Positions 22,401 to 31,672 of a DNA stretch of 64,000 nucleotides are shown here, piece after piece. The notes beneath the pieces were generated by a model, which had not been told where the DNA came from, made no database searches, and was given only the letters and a program-made list of their open reading frames with translations. Both the position numbers and the translations under genes were made by a program. Numbering within the stretch: the first letter of the stretch is position 1; each line of letters begins with the position of its first letter. The stretch is from Petrosia ficiformis (Eukaryota; Porifera; Demospongiae; Haplosclerida; Petrosiidae), in contig OX345648.1 of assembly GCA_947044365.1 (NCBI GenBank), forward strand, positions 1,317,501-1,381,500, given 5' to 3'.

Positions 22401-23255
22401 AATATTGGTGATACCTCCTGCACCAAACAATGGAACTTTTCTGGTTTTGGATGACAATAAATTGTCAAGAGGTGAATTTTCTAATGGGTAATGATTACTA
22501 TTGTCAGAAATGTGAACATTGTAGACATCAATGATGACTTTTGCAACTTGAGTCAATGATAGACGATACAAAAGCAACAGTCCACTTCCAGCACACTCCC
22601 AGGAATGTTTATTTGTACTACAATAATGTTTGATGGATTTGGAGTCACTACTAATAGTTATATAGTTTAGTGTTATTTTATTATAGCAGTCACATATAAT
22701 AATCCCATAGCCATAATACATACCAGTGATAGATATGTTATTAAGAGTGAGCCTAGAAGATACAGCAAACAATAGAACAGCAGTCTGATTCATTGGGAAG
22801 TAGACACGTGACTGATTAATAGAAGAGACAGCAGTATGAGTTAGTATTCCACCACATTGTTCAATATGGAGGTTACATAAGATGAGTCCTGTTGTGTTTA
22901 GGAATCCAAACCCAGTGGCTGGTTGAATGAGGTTATCACAAATAATGCGAGCAGGATTAGAAGTGTCATCACTAGTGATCACAATGTTCATGAGATGTTG
23001 AAGAAGACAAAAGGACCCAGCTACAGGAGTGATGGTATGGACAGCAGAAGATGAGAGGGAGAGAGTTGTGTAAGATGATAAAGTGTGGGAACCATTTCCA
23101 CAAAGATAATACTGAAGCGTTCCAATGGAAGTTGCATTCTTTTCTGTGCTCCCCCATATAGTGATATTATGTGTGTGAAGTGCAGCATCTCCTGTGATGA
23201 AACTTGTAGAAGTTGTGAAAACAGCTGCTAAAAATAAGACCTGTTCATAATACAT
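19470..23255 (-). CDS. Multipass receptor-like protein, type B ectodomain / type beta membrane domain (array gene 3)
   Basis: 1261 codons, intronless. Signal peptide MYYEQVLFLAAVFTTSTSF, then the B-type opening NITIWGSTEKNATSIGTL. The N block (LQYYLCGNGSH, then GFGFLNTTGL) is shared with type A genes. The middle (about residues 190-780) is specific to type B and has clear FxxN/GGAI repeats: FGKNRGLKGGAI (about 511), FIENVAYTYGGAIY (about 542) and FINNTANKNGGAIY (about 586). A Cys pair module SGSCECHPF precedes the hinge, whose CQHHRTGVLCGGC lies at about 845. The beta-type first membrane segment (YIWVIVVLLPLLSTFIVIML) differs fully from the alpha type. The loop is AYQGPYKDKWRWWFGAR near 1088, and the tail ends TENSK without the acidic DDD. 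A related fold in chlamydial polymorphic membrane proteins uses the same FxxN/GGAI pattern; sequence descent from them is not implied. Confidence 0.85.
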   Translation of the reverse strand: MYYEQVLFLAAVFTTSTSFITGDAALHTHNITIWGSTEKNATSIGTLQYYLCGNGSHTLSSYTTLSLSSSAVHTITPVAGSFCLLQHLMNIVITSDDTSNPARIICDNLIQPATGFGFLNTTGLILCNLHIEQCGGILTHTAVSSINQSRVYFPMNQTAVLLFAVSSRLTLNNISITGMYYGYGIIICDCYNKITLNYITISSDSKSIKHYCSTNKHSWECAGSGLLLLYRLSLTQVAKVIIDVYNVHISDNSNHYPLENSPLDNLLSSKTRKVPLFGAGGITNIVLGSKVQIYYENCTIKQNSGNRGGGMLVIYTPAYAINDAFVMFTDVVFSSNKQTEEGNGAGLAMYIILDNNKSMDDILHTQQNVSCYICMYGSSFEANHNHKAVFGGGLYIGVKMIGNQLLNILLDTVGFISNTANSGGSALYIEEMPLTPLWKAYYVNVTIRNVYVNANGKKIKYFKPADELYFTDVAAMEFVRINTIHIEGKSIFEHNFGSAIKVSLANIFLSGTIRFGKNRGLKGGAICLQSHSSLIVSETANVLFIENVAYTYGGAIYTTNDDVDDDPCPFQFQNDNFDATSNSKQLTFINNTANKNGGAIYSIFLNNCPKFIKKLNLCNSKQFDKRFQLSSPPVKICFCKSNSSYINECSDHYSKKHIYPGTRITIGISALDYINHSVYTPIEASLVNIEGSLVLSGWNLGKHEEVQNAFENQCTPLKYTILKHTFEFPKARLHISILGEIPSIFIPLEVSNCPIGFQLCDRSGSCECHPFLNERKISSDCSINTTSITIPLNTWLGKVIVDKNTSTLLPFAPNINGTFGFAPVCPSGYCKPGITEINMTEQDSLCQHHRTGVLCGGCEDGYSLVLGPDECNICSNKYIWVIVVLLPLLSTFIVIMLFTLRLTIANSYFGGFIFYSNVTAITLTENSFSKISLTFLSLLNSDQTYGICFYNGLNAVIKTALGFVWPIYLWLIVVVIVIISKYSTCVANLTSHSSIQVLATLFYLSFAKLLLTAIDVFTPVIVQTPHGEYAVWYIDGNIPYWSKNHMALFITAVGMTMFYLFPFFVFTAFGSLILQCKSPLREYVRPFIDAYQGPYKDKWRWWFGARVCLLLYMYAIYSHFRGANPILSLYLHLIILIPFTIVHAYVRPLRSSAANSLEMFLLISLILLYVTQLYFRPTIYASAGWQYTEGLVCLVMIVFLGMICYHCAKCFMRLKWFRKAFPKLHLLNLLLYLNRKGYQAIKEEDTCTDAKLRVPLTENSK

Positions 23256-24099
23256 TGGATAAAGAGTTTACTTTGGAATCAGGTTATAAAAAAATCTTCA
23301 TTTGCATGTAACAATTGTTTACGGTGATTTTGTTTCTATTATATATAATTTTAAGATTTCAATTTCAGAATGAAAACTGTGAGGTTTGTGCCACTCCCAG
23401 GTTTGTGTCACTTGGGACAGCTAGTCCTAGGACCATGTGTCCCTAAAACAATTGGTCCTAGGATTACTTGTTCAGTGGACAGCTAATCATTGGAGTAGTT
23501 GTCCCATACTGGATGCAAGTGTCCCCTTTGTACCGTTGTTATCACATCCTAGGCCCACTCTTGTCATTAGTAAGATTGTAGTAAAATGTGAAATGTGAAA
23601 GAATATTTTCAGTTTATTACAATGTGAAACAAAACACCTCAAGCAATAATGAATACTAATCAGACGATGTACATAGTATTTATCTTCCTTCATGGTTAGA
23701 AGATAAATAGAGGGAAGCATATATATAAATATGAGGAGATGTTTAGTAAAGGACAAGAGTGCATGTATAAGTGACACAAACATGTAATTCCTGATCACAA
23801 TTAATATGTGCTGTTTAATAGAACCAAATCTCTAAATTATTAGGGTAACTGTAATATTATTACTTATAATTATAAGTATATACTATACTATAAATCATTA
23901 TAATACTATACTGTAAATCATTATAATACTATACTATAAGTTATTATAATAGTGCACTATAAATGAATATAACACTGCACTATAAATGATTATAATACAG
24001 CACTATATATAAAGCCACTATAAAGCACTGTAATACTGCATTCTCAAATATGTTGTTGTTATTGCTATCTCATTTGATAGAGCTGATATGAATCTGTTT
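23256..24099. other. Intergenic, AT-rich with short-period repeats
   Basis: Upstream side of array gene 3. About 23875-24030 consists of loosely repeated units of about 28-30 bases around ACTATAAATCATTATAATAC. The remainder shows no gene. Confidence 0.5.
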
Positions 24100-24500
24100 A
24101 TTTTGTTGATATACGTTTCATTTTCACCTGACACACACTTATCAGGTTTCAATGTTGTTATGACTTATTTTTGGGAAACAACTCTATCACTCTACATCAT
24201 GATATACATCATGATACATACATGTACATCATGATATATATATGTTTTGTTTTCACCTGACAGTGTTGTCATGTCTTAATTTTGGAAACAACTCTATCAC
24301 TCTACATCATGATATACATCATGATACATACATGTACATCATGATATATATATGTTTTGTTTTCACCTGACAGTGTTGTCATGACTTAATTTTGGAAACA
24401 ACTCTATCACTCTATATACACATGATGTAAATCATGATATATATATGTTTTGTTTTCACCTGACACACTTATCAATACATTTAGTTTTAGTGTTGTCATG
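24100..24500. repeat. 110-bp tandem repeat, about 3.5 copies
   Basis: TCTACATCATGATATACATC starts at 24191 and again at 24301, and a diverged unit starts at 24411, giving a 110-base period. Each unit carries TTTTGTTTTCACCTGACA, a TGTTGTCATG segment and GGAAACAACTCTATCAC. The non-ATC part resembles the block seen upstream of other array genes (about 30450-30580, 36690-36810, 42820-42910), so the tandem repeat probably grew from that block. Confidence 0.8.
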
Positions 24501-25232
24501 AGTTATGTTTTGGGAATGATTATATATATCACTCTATGGTAAATACACATGATGTGCATTGTATTAGTGTATAACATAGAAAATGTTATACATCATTAAG
24601 TATTATTATATACTGAGCGAATAGCAATCTTGTCAACTGCTAGATTTTATTGACATCTTTAGTAGAATACCAATTTTATCCCATACATTTAATGCAACTC
24701 ATTTTGTGTATAAGTGGAAGGTTAATGATTCACCAACTACCTGTGAGCTGTTGCATGTTACTGATATTATATAGTACAGGACTTATATACCAAGATATAG
24801 AACCTCTTATTAGCTTCCTTGAGTGTGATGTAACCTTGCAGGTTTGAACTATATCACATCTGCATGAGGATACTAACCAAAGGTTCTATACCTTAAGTAT
24901 AATTACACTATTTATATTACGTTGTTAGCCTTATTGTATAGACTTGTTACATGAAGGTGTTATCATTATAATTATTATGATTGTAATATACATTACAATA
25001 AGCAGTTAATGATGACATTAATACATTATCATAGTTGTGACTGTAGATGCATCATTTGAAATTGAAACCACAAATCTTTTTATAAAGACAAACATTCAAA
25101 ATACGAGGGATCAAAGCAGAATGCTACCAATTAACAAAATATACAAACTTCAAATTAAAAAAAAAATTTTTAATTGGATATGATTTCACACAGTCTTTCA
25201 CACACAAACAGACTAATTACTGGCTGATGCAA
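24501..25232. other. Intergenic, nothing recognised
   Basis: A 65-codon plus-strand frame at 24650-24847 has no coding signature or neighbour support. The 3' flank of array gene 4 lies at the right end. Confidence 0.4.
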
Positions 25233-28200
25233 TTAATTAATGTTTTCCATCAGGGGTTCCCTCAATCTTGCATCACTACATACCTCAATAGCTTCATAGT
25301 CATTTCTGTTTGGATACAATGAACTAGTTATAAGATGCATTGGAAAAGTCTTTCGAAAACACCTGCTTCGTATAAAAAACTTGGCTCCATGATAAAAAAT
25401 CATTCCTAGGAATACTATCATTACCAAACAAACTAAACCTTCAGTGTATTGCCAGCCAGCAGATGTGTAAATGGTAGGTCTGAAATAGAGTTGTGTAACA
25501 TACAGCAATATTAGGTTAATGAGCAGGAACATTTCCAGTGAATTGGCAGCTGAACTTCGCAATGGTCTGACATATGCATGAACTATTGTAAATGGAATTA
25601 GGATTATGAGATGTAGATATAGACTCAATATTGGATTGGCTCCACGAAATTGTGAATAAATTGAATACATGTATAGAAGTAGGCAAACACGAGCTCCAAA
25701 CCACCATCTCCATTTGTCTTTATAAGGTCCCTGGTAAGCATCTATGAATGGTCTCACATACTCTCTCAATGGTGACTTGCAATGAAGAATTAGAGAACCA
25801 AATGCTGTGAACACAAAAAATGGTAAAAGATAAAACATTGTCATTCCTACAGCTGTTATAAATAGCGCCATGTGATTCTTACTCCAGTATGGTATATTAC
25901 CATCAATATACCATACTGCGTATTCTCCATGTGGTGTCTGTACGGTGACTGGAATAAAAATGTCAATAACTGTAAGTAATAGTTTAGCGAATGACAGATA
26001 GAATAATGTAGCAAGTACTTGTATTGATGAGTGTGAGGTTAGGTTAGCAACACGAGTGGAGTATTTGCTAATGATTACTATCACTACAACAATAAGCCAT
26101 AAATATACAGGATAAACAAATTCCATTGCAGTTTTGATTACCGCATTTAATCCATTGTAGAAACATACACTGTGACTGTAACTATAGTTATTGAGTAAGG
26201 AAAGAAAATACTGAAGTATGGATGAAAATGGGCTATTTGAAAATGAGCTTTCTGTTAGAATTATTGCATTAACATTACCATAGAAAATAAATCCACTGGG
26301 ATAGCCATTTGCAATTGTTAAGCGTAAAGTAAATAGCCCCATCACAGAAATAATTGGTAGTAAGGCAAATAACAGCAAAATCCAAATGTAGTTGTTACCA
26401 CATATTTCACACTTCACGTTACCGAATACAAAAGAATATCCATCCTCACATCCTCCACATAATACTCCAGTCCTGTGATGTTGACAGAGAGAATCTTGTT
26501 CAGTCATGTTAACCTCAGTGATTTCTGGTTTACAGTAAAGACAAACAGGAGCAAAGCCAAATGTAGCATTACTATCAGGAGTAAATGGAAGGAGAGTAGA
26601 TGTGTTTTTATCCACTACTACTTTTCCCAGCCATGTATTAAGTGGAATTGTTACAGATGTTGTATTAATTGAACAATCGGATGAAACTTTTTTTTCGCTA
26701 AGAAAGGGATGACATTCACAACTACCAGATCTATTATAAAGCATGAAACCAATTGGACAATCAGATATTTCCAAATGAATGAATAATGAAGGGATTTGTC
26801 CTAAAATTGATAAACATAGTTGTCCTTTAGAAAAATCCGATTTAGTTGATAGTACTGTATATTCAAGAAAGGTACACTGGTTTTCACAAACATTTTGTAT
26901 CGCTTCATTTTTTCCAAATCTCCAACCTGGCACCGAATATAAGTGCTCATCCTGTGCAAAAACTGCTTGGATTGGAGTATAAATACTGTGATTGTTGTAA
27001 TCTATGGCTGAAACTCCAATAGTGATCCTGGTACCTGGGTATATTTTTTTAGTGCTGTAGTGAACAGAACACTCGTTGATATAAAATGAATTGGATTTTT
27101 TGCAGAAACAAATTTGAATAGGAGGTGAGGATAATTGCAAACTCTTATTAAAGTGGTCAGAGTTAGAAAAATTAATATTACTAATAAATTTTGAACAGAA
27201 TTTCAAAGATCTGGAATACAGAGCACCTCCATTAGTGAATGCTGTGTTATTTGTGAATGTTAATTGTTTTGATGTTTTGTCGAAATCATCCTTTTCAAAA
27301 TGAAAGGGACATAACCCATCATCACTATTATCATCAGTAGTATATATTGCACCACCATATGTGTAAGCTTTGTTTCTAATGAATAAGACATTTGCGGTTT
27401 CACTTATGACAAGAAAAGAATGAGATTGAAGATATATTGCACCACCTTTTAAACTCCTGTTTTTGTCAAATGCTATTGAACCATTTATGTAAATATTCGT
27501 TGACGATACTTTGATAGCAGATCCAAAATTGAAAATGAAAAAGCAACCACTTTCTATATGAACTGAATTAATCCGGACAAACTCTGTCGTAGCAACATCT
27601 GTAAAATACAGCCCAGGATTTTCATCAGTTACTCTCCTACCATTGTTGTTCACAAAGGTATTTCGTATAGTTACAATCACATAGAATGCTTTTAACAATG
27701 ACATCTGTAGTATCTCTTCTACATATAGCGCTGATCCTCCGGTAATTGCATCATTATTGAAAAATAATACAGTGTCAAATACAATACCCGGAATATAATA
27801 ATCTAATGTCTTAAGGCCAATATACATTGCACCACCCAATACAGTTTTGAGATGATAATGTTTAGAAAATGAGGAATTGTACATGCAGATGAAACAAGAG
27901 GCAGGTTGTCGAGGATGTTGAATATTCTCAATCGTTGAATAAGCTGATTTGTTAGCGTGTAATATTACATACATAGCCAAACCTGCTCCATTACCTTTAT
28001 TAGTTAGCTTATTATTTATGAACCTTACCATATTAAACTCCATAAATGGATTTATATGAAACGGATCAAAGTTGGTAGGTACAGGAGTATATATTACTAT
28101 CATTCCTCCTCCTCTGTTACCACCATTACGCTCAATAATACAGTTCTCGTAAACAATTTGTACGTTGTCACATAACACAATATTTGTTATACCTCCTGCA

Positions 28201-29039
28201 CCAAACAATGGAACTTTTGTGTTTTCGGAAAATAACAACATATTAACAGGAGAATCATCTAACGGGTAATGATTGATATTGCGAGAAACGTTAACATTAG
28301 ATACAATGATTCGCATCACTAAATATTCTTGAGCTGATGGTTGCACTAAACCATTAAAAAGCAACAGCCCACTTCCAGCACACTCCCAAGAATGTTCATT
28401 CCTACTACAATAATGTTTGATGGATTTGGAGTCACTACTAATAGTTATATAGTTTAGTGTTACTTTATTATAGCAGTTACCTATAATAATCCCATAGCCA
28501 TAATACATATCAGTGATAGATATGTTATTAAGAGTGAGCCTAGAAGATACAGCAAACAATAGAACAGCAGTCTGACCCATTGGGAAGTAGACACGTGACT
28601 GATTAATGGAAGAGACAGCAGTAGGAGTTAGTATTCCACCACAGTGTTCAATATGGAGGTTATGTAAGGTGAGTCCTGTTGTGTTTAGGAATCCAAATCC
28701 TCGAGTAGGTTGAGTGATATTATCACAAATAATGTGAGCAGGATTAGAAGTGTCATCACTAGTGATCACAATGTTCATGAGATGTTGGAGAAGACAAAAG
28801 GAACCAGCTACAGGAGTGATGGTATGGACAGCAGAAGATGAGAGGCAGAGAGTTGTGTAAGACGATAGAGCATGGGAACCATTTCCACAAAGATAGTACT
28901 GGAGTGTTCCTTTAGAAGTTGCATTCTTTGCTGTACTTCCCCATATAGTGATGTTGTGGTTTTGTTTAGGGGGTAAAACGCTTCCGGCTGTCAAACTCAG
29001 AGAAGTAGTTGCTAATAGAAAAAGCAGTTCACAAAACAT
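25233..29039 (-). CDS. Multipass receptor-like protein, type B / beta (array gene 4)
   Basis: 1268 codons. Signal peptide MFCELLFLLATTSLSLTAG. The B-type middle keeps FIRNKAYTYGGAIYTT and FTNNTAFTNGGALYS. The hinge is altered: where the others read VCPSGYCKP or VCPTGYCKP, this gene reads VCLYCKP (two residues lost), and GPDEC is replaced by GNVKC, so hinge cysteines are kept while spacing changes. The membrane domain is beta type (YIWILLLFALLPIISVMGLF) and its last 400 residues are close to array gene 3. The tail ends LMENIN. The start Met aligns with those of genes 3 and 5. Confidence 0.85.
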   Translation of the reverse strand: MFCELLFLLATTSLSLTAGSVLPPKQNHNITIWGSTAKNATSKGTLQYYLCGNGSHALSSYTTLCLSSSAVHTITPVAGSFCLLQHLMNIVITSDDTSNPAHIICDNITQPTRGFGFLNTTGLTLHNLHIEHCGGILTPTAVSSINQSRVYFPMGQTAVLLFAVSSRLTLNNISITDMYYGYGIIIGNCYNKVTLNYITISSDSKSIKHYCSRNEHSWECAGSGLLLFNGLVQPSAQEYLVMRIIVSNVNVSRNINHYPLDDSPVNMLLFSENTKVPLFGAGGITNIVLCDNVQIVYENCIIERNGGNRGGGMIVIYTPVPTNFDPFHINPFMEFNMVRFINNKLTNKGNGAGLAMYVILHANKSAYSTIENIQHPRQPASCFICMYNSSFSKHYHLKTVLGGAMYIGLKTLDYYIPGIVFDTVLFFNNDAITGGSALYVEEILQMSLLKAFYVIVTIRNTFVNNNGRRVTDENPGLYFTDVATTEFVRINSVHIESGCFFIFNFGSAIKVSSTNIYINGSIAFDKNRSLKGGAIYLQSHSFLVISETANVLFIRNKAYTYGGAIYTTDDNSDDGLCPFHFEKDDFDKTSKQLTFTNNTAFTNGGALYSRSLKFCSKFISNINFSNSDHFNKSLQLSSPPIQICFCKKSNSFYINECSVHYSTKKIYPGTRITIGVSAIDYNNHSIYTPIQAVFAQDEHLYSVPGWRFGKNEAIQNVCENQCTFLEYTVLSTKSDFSKGQLCLSILGQIPSLFIHLEISDCPIGFMLYNRSGSCECHPFLSEKKVSSDCSINTTSVTIPLNTWLGKVVVDKNTSTLLPFTPDSNATFGFAPVCLYCKPEITEVNMTEQDSLCQHHRTGVLCGGCEDGYSFVFGNVKCEICGNNYIWILLLFALLPIISVMGLFTLRLTIANGYPSGFIFYGNVNAIILTESSFSNSPFSSILQYFLSLLNNYSYSHSVCFYNGLNAVIKTAMEFVYPVYLWLIVVVIVIISKYSTRVANLTSHSSIQVLATLFYLSFAKLLLTVIDIFIPVTVQTPHGEYAVWYIDGNIPYWSKNHMALFITAVGMTMFYLLPFFVFTAFGSLILHCKSPLREYVRPFIDAYQGPYKDKWRWWFGARVCLLLYMYSIYSQFRGANPILSLYLHLIILIPFTIVHAYVRPLRSSAANSLEMFLLINLILLYVTQLYFRPTIYTSAGWQYTEGLVCLVMIVFLGMIFYHGAKFFIRSRCFRKTFPMHLITSSLYPNRNDYEAIEVCSDARLREPLMENIN

Positions 29040-29282
29040 GTTTTATAGAATATGTTTGGAAAAGAAGATAAAGTAGTCCCAAAACTATTCAATTTTAATA
29101 CATTGAACTATTTTTAAGTGTTGCATTGATTATAAATGTGAATTGTTTATGATTTCAATTTCAACATTGAATTATTATATTAAACAGTAAACCCACATAC
29201 AAATACACTTTCTCTTAAACGCAATGTACACAGTATGATTATATATGAGTACTATAGTGAAGTCCACAGAAAAATAGTCACT

Positions 29283-29365
29283 CTCTTTCCAGGAAACAGC
29301 ATGACAGCAGTAGCACTGACCATTTGGCTCAAGCTCTACCACTATCCCACACTGCCTCCTGAAAC
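29283..29365 (-). mobile_element. tRNA-like SINE fragment (minus orientation)
   Basis: Reading the minus strand, AGGAGGCAGTGTGGGATAGT is followed by GGTAGAGCTTGAGCC, matching the head of the plus-strand element at 29522. Both are preceded by an AGTTTGATG...CTTT stretch. The two copies face each other about 160 bases apart. Confidence 0.6.
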
Positions 29366-29499
29366 GAAAGAATCCCCATCAAACTGGGACTTTATCACTG
29401 TTAGGTATAATTGAACTTTGGTTTACCACAACAATTGAAAGACTATGGTCCTATATACACTATGTATATGTGGTTTAGTCATTCCCATCAAAAAGATCC

Positions 29500-29645
29500 A
29501 GTTTGATGTGCTCTTTTTTTTAAGGAGGCAGTGTGGTGTAGTAGTTAGACCTTCAGCCTCCTGATCATTTGGTCAGTGGATCGAGTTCCAATCAGTCTGT
29601 GGACTTCATTACTCATTCAACACCTTGTTATGCCATCCATGTAGG
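29500..29645 (+). mobile_element. tRNA-derived SINE with A-box and B-box
   Basis: An A-box-like TGGTGTAGTAG lies at 29534-29544 and a B-box-like GGATCGAGTTCC at 29578-29589, spaced as in RNA polymerase III internal promoters. The body is not a functional tRNA (no clean cloverleaf), so a SINE is the better reading. Confidence 0.6.
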
Positions 29646-31672
29646 TTCAAATCTTAACCCTTTTTATAACTAACAACTCACTACTTACATAACTACTATA
29701 CAAAAGAAAGTACAAGAAAATCACAGAACATTCTAGAACATTACAGAAACATACAGAAATCATTACAGTAACTGTTAAACCACATAGGTCAAAGTACATT
29801 AATCCTTATCACTTCATTACACACTTATAGGACAGTCAATCCTAACTAACTTCTCTATAATAATTATATTTGCTAATAGTTACAGTATATCTAGAATCAG
29901 TATTGTATAATTATTTAGAATTAACAATCTTACAGGAATGCTTATTGAAGTCAAGCACTGCATTCATTTTGCTTTCTAGAAAAACTAAATTTGAATGTGG
30001 TTTGAACTGCAATGTTAGTCTATTGGACTGGTAATCATGATACAGTTATATACTAAATAAGGATTGGTTCATTTTTACTCATAAAACACACAATAACATG
30101 AAATATACAAAAATCATATTTCATGAGTAAAACATATGAGTCAATCACTTTGTTTAGAAAACAAATTTTATAAAATCCACAAATGATAATGATTAGTAAA
30201 TCATATGGCTTGATTAAAGCTTTTGGTGGTCATTTCAATATTGTATAAGATATACTATCATCGTACCAAAGCAAGTCACACTTCAATTTAATTATAATAA
30301 TATAATTATATTACACTAGCTGTCTATTATAGTATTAGACTTGTATATAATTTGAATAAAAATAAACATGTTTATGTAATTTTTCCTGCTAGGTTGTGTT
30401 GTGTCATTTAATGTTACTGATTATCATTAGTAATTTTGATAATGCAAATTTCGTTTTCATCAACCTTTTATAACAAGAGCCATGTGATATTTGTTGTTCC
30501 TCTAAACATTACACACTAGCTTGTACCAGGAGCTTATCAAATGAATTTAGTTTCAATGTTGATTTTATCATAAGCAACAAAAAAACAATTTCTGACAAAG
30601 TATAGTTATAATTTACAGCATTGAAATAACTAATTAGTCACTATTCTCACATGATAATATCTAACGTTATATACACATGCAATTTGTACAAAAAGCATTG
30701 CATGGTTACACTGTCATATATGTACATATATGTTTTTGTTTCAGTGCTAAATGTGAGTAAGGATTAGCTTCTTTGAAATCATCATATCCAACTCTTCCAT
30801 TTTCCACTTCTCCCTTGTCCTCTTCCTTGATACCCTCCTTAGCTTCCTCTACTTTGGGGTCTACCCACCTCTATAAAGGGGAAAACCCTGAGGTGGGAAG
30901 CAATGATCCCAGCTATAGGTGAGGAGGATAACCAGGAGGACCTGGGTTAATCACATAGTATTTCTTGCCATCCAAAACACTGGCTGTCTATATTTTGATG
31001 CCAGTTACCATATTGGTACGCTGTAAAAATTTAATTGTTTTTTAACCAATTTGACTGGTTATATGAGTTTATATACATCAATCATAAATAATTGTCATTT
31101 GCATACTGCCTGACAGTAAGTGTCACTGTCAAAGGAGCTGGGTATAGTAAATGTTTGACACATGATATAACATTACAACTCTATACTATATGCTTTAATC
31201 AGATGTATTGGAGGTCATTAGAGTTCAAGATTACTTACTTTAATATATACAGCTGCAAAGCTGGAGCCCATCCAGCAACAATAGTCAGTATTTACTTGGT
31301 TCAGATACTCACAATTCACAGAACTCCGCGAAGTTCTGAGACAAACCATATAATTGAGTAATATAATTATAATAATGAATATGTTTTGGTTCAATTCATA
31401 CCTGCTACATACATGTATATTTATAGGTTGGCAACACACTTTATTTGATAATGTATGTAGTAGTGTAAAATTGTTGGAACACCTCATGTAATTTAGTAAC
31501 AAATTGATTTATTGTATGTGTAACATTAATGAATTCTCTTTGTAATATATATATTATTCTACAGAAACTTAATTAATAAAAGAAATTATTTTTATGTGAG
31601 AAACCAGTTTAAAAGTGTTCTTCTAAATGTATGCATAGTAGTATGGTAGTTTGAAGGAGGTTTTTATTTCCA

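Larger units (their letters stand above)
29040..31672. other. Intergenic region with SINE pair and conserved upstream block
   Basis: Contains the inverted tRNA-like elements at about 29283-29640 (listed separately) and, at about 30390-30590, an upstream block shared with other array spacers. A further segment near 30885-30950 (AGGTGAGGAGG ... GGGTTAATC) is weakly tRNA-like and could be another SINE remnant. No intact gene; a 94-codon minus frame and an 89-codon plus frame around 31092-31502 overlap each other and show no motif. Confidence 0.5.

Noticed and set aside
29500..29645. Functional tRNA gene
   Set aside because: A- and B-box-like words are present but no anticodon arm and acceptor stem can be folded; a SINE fits better.
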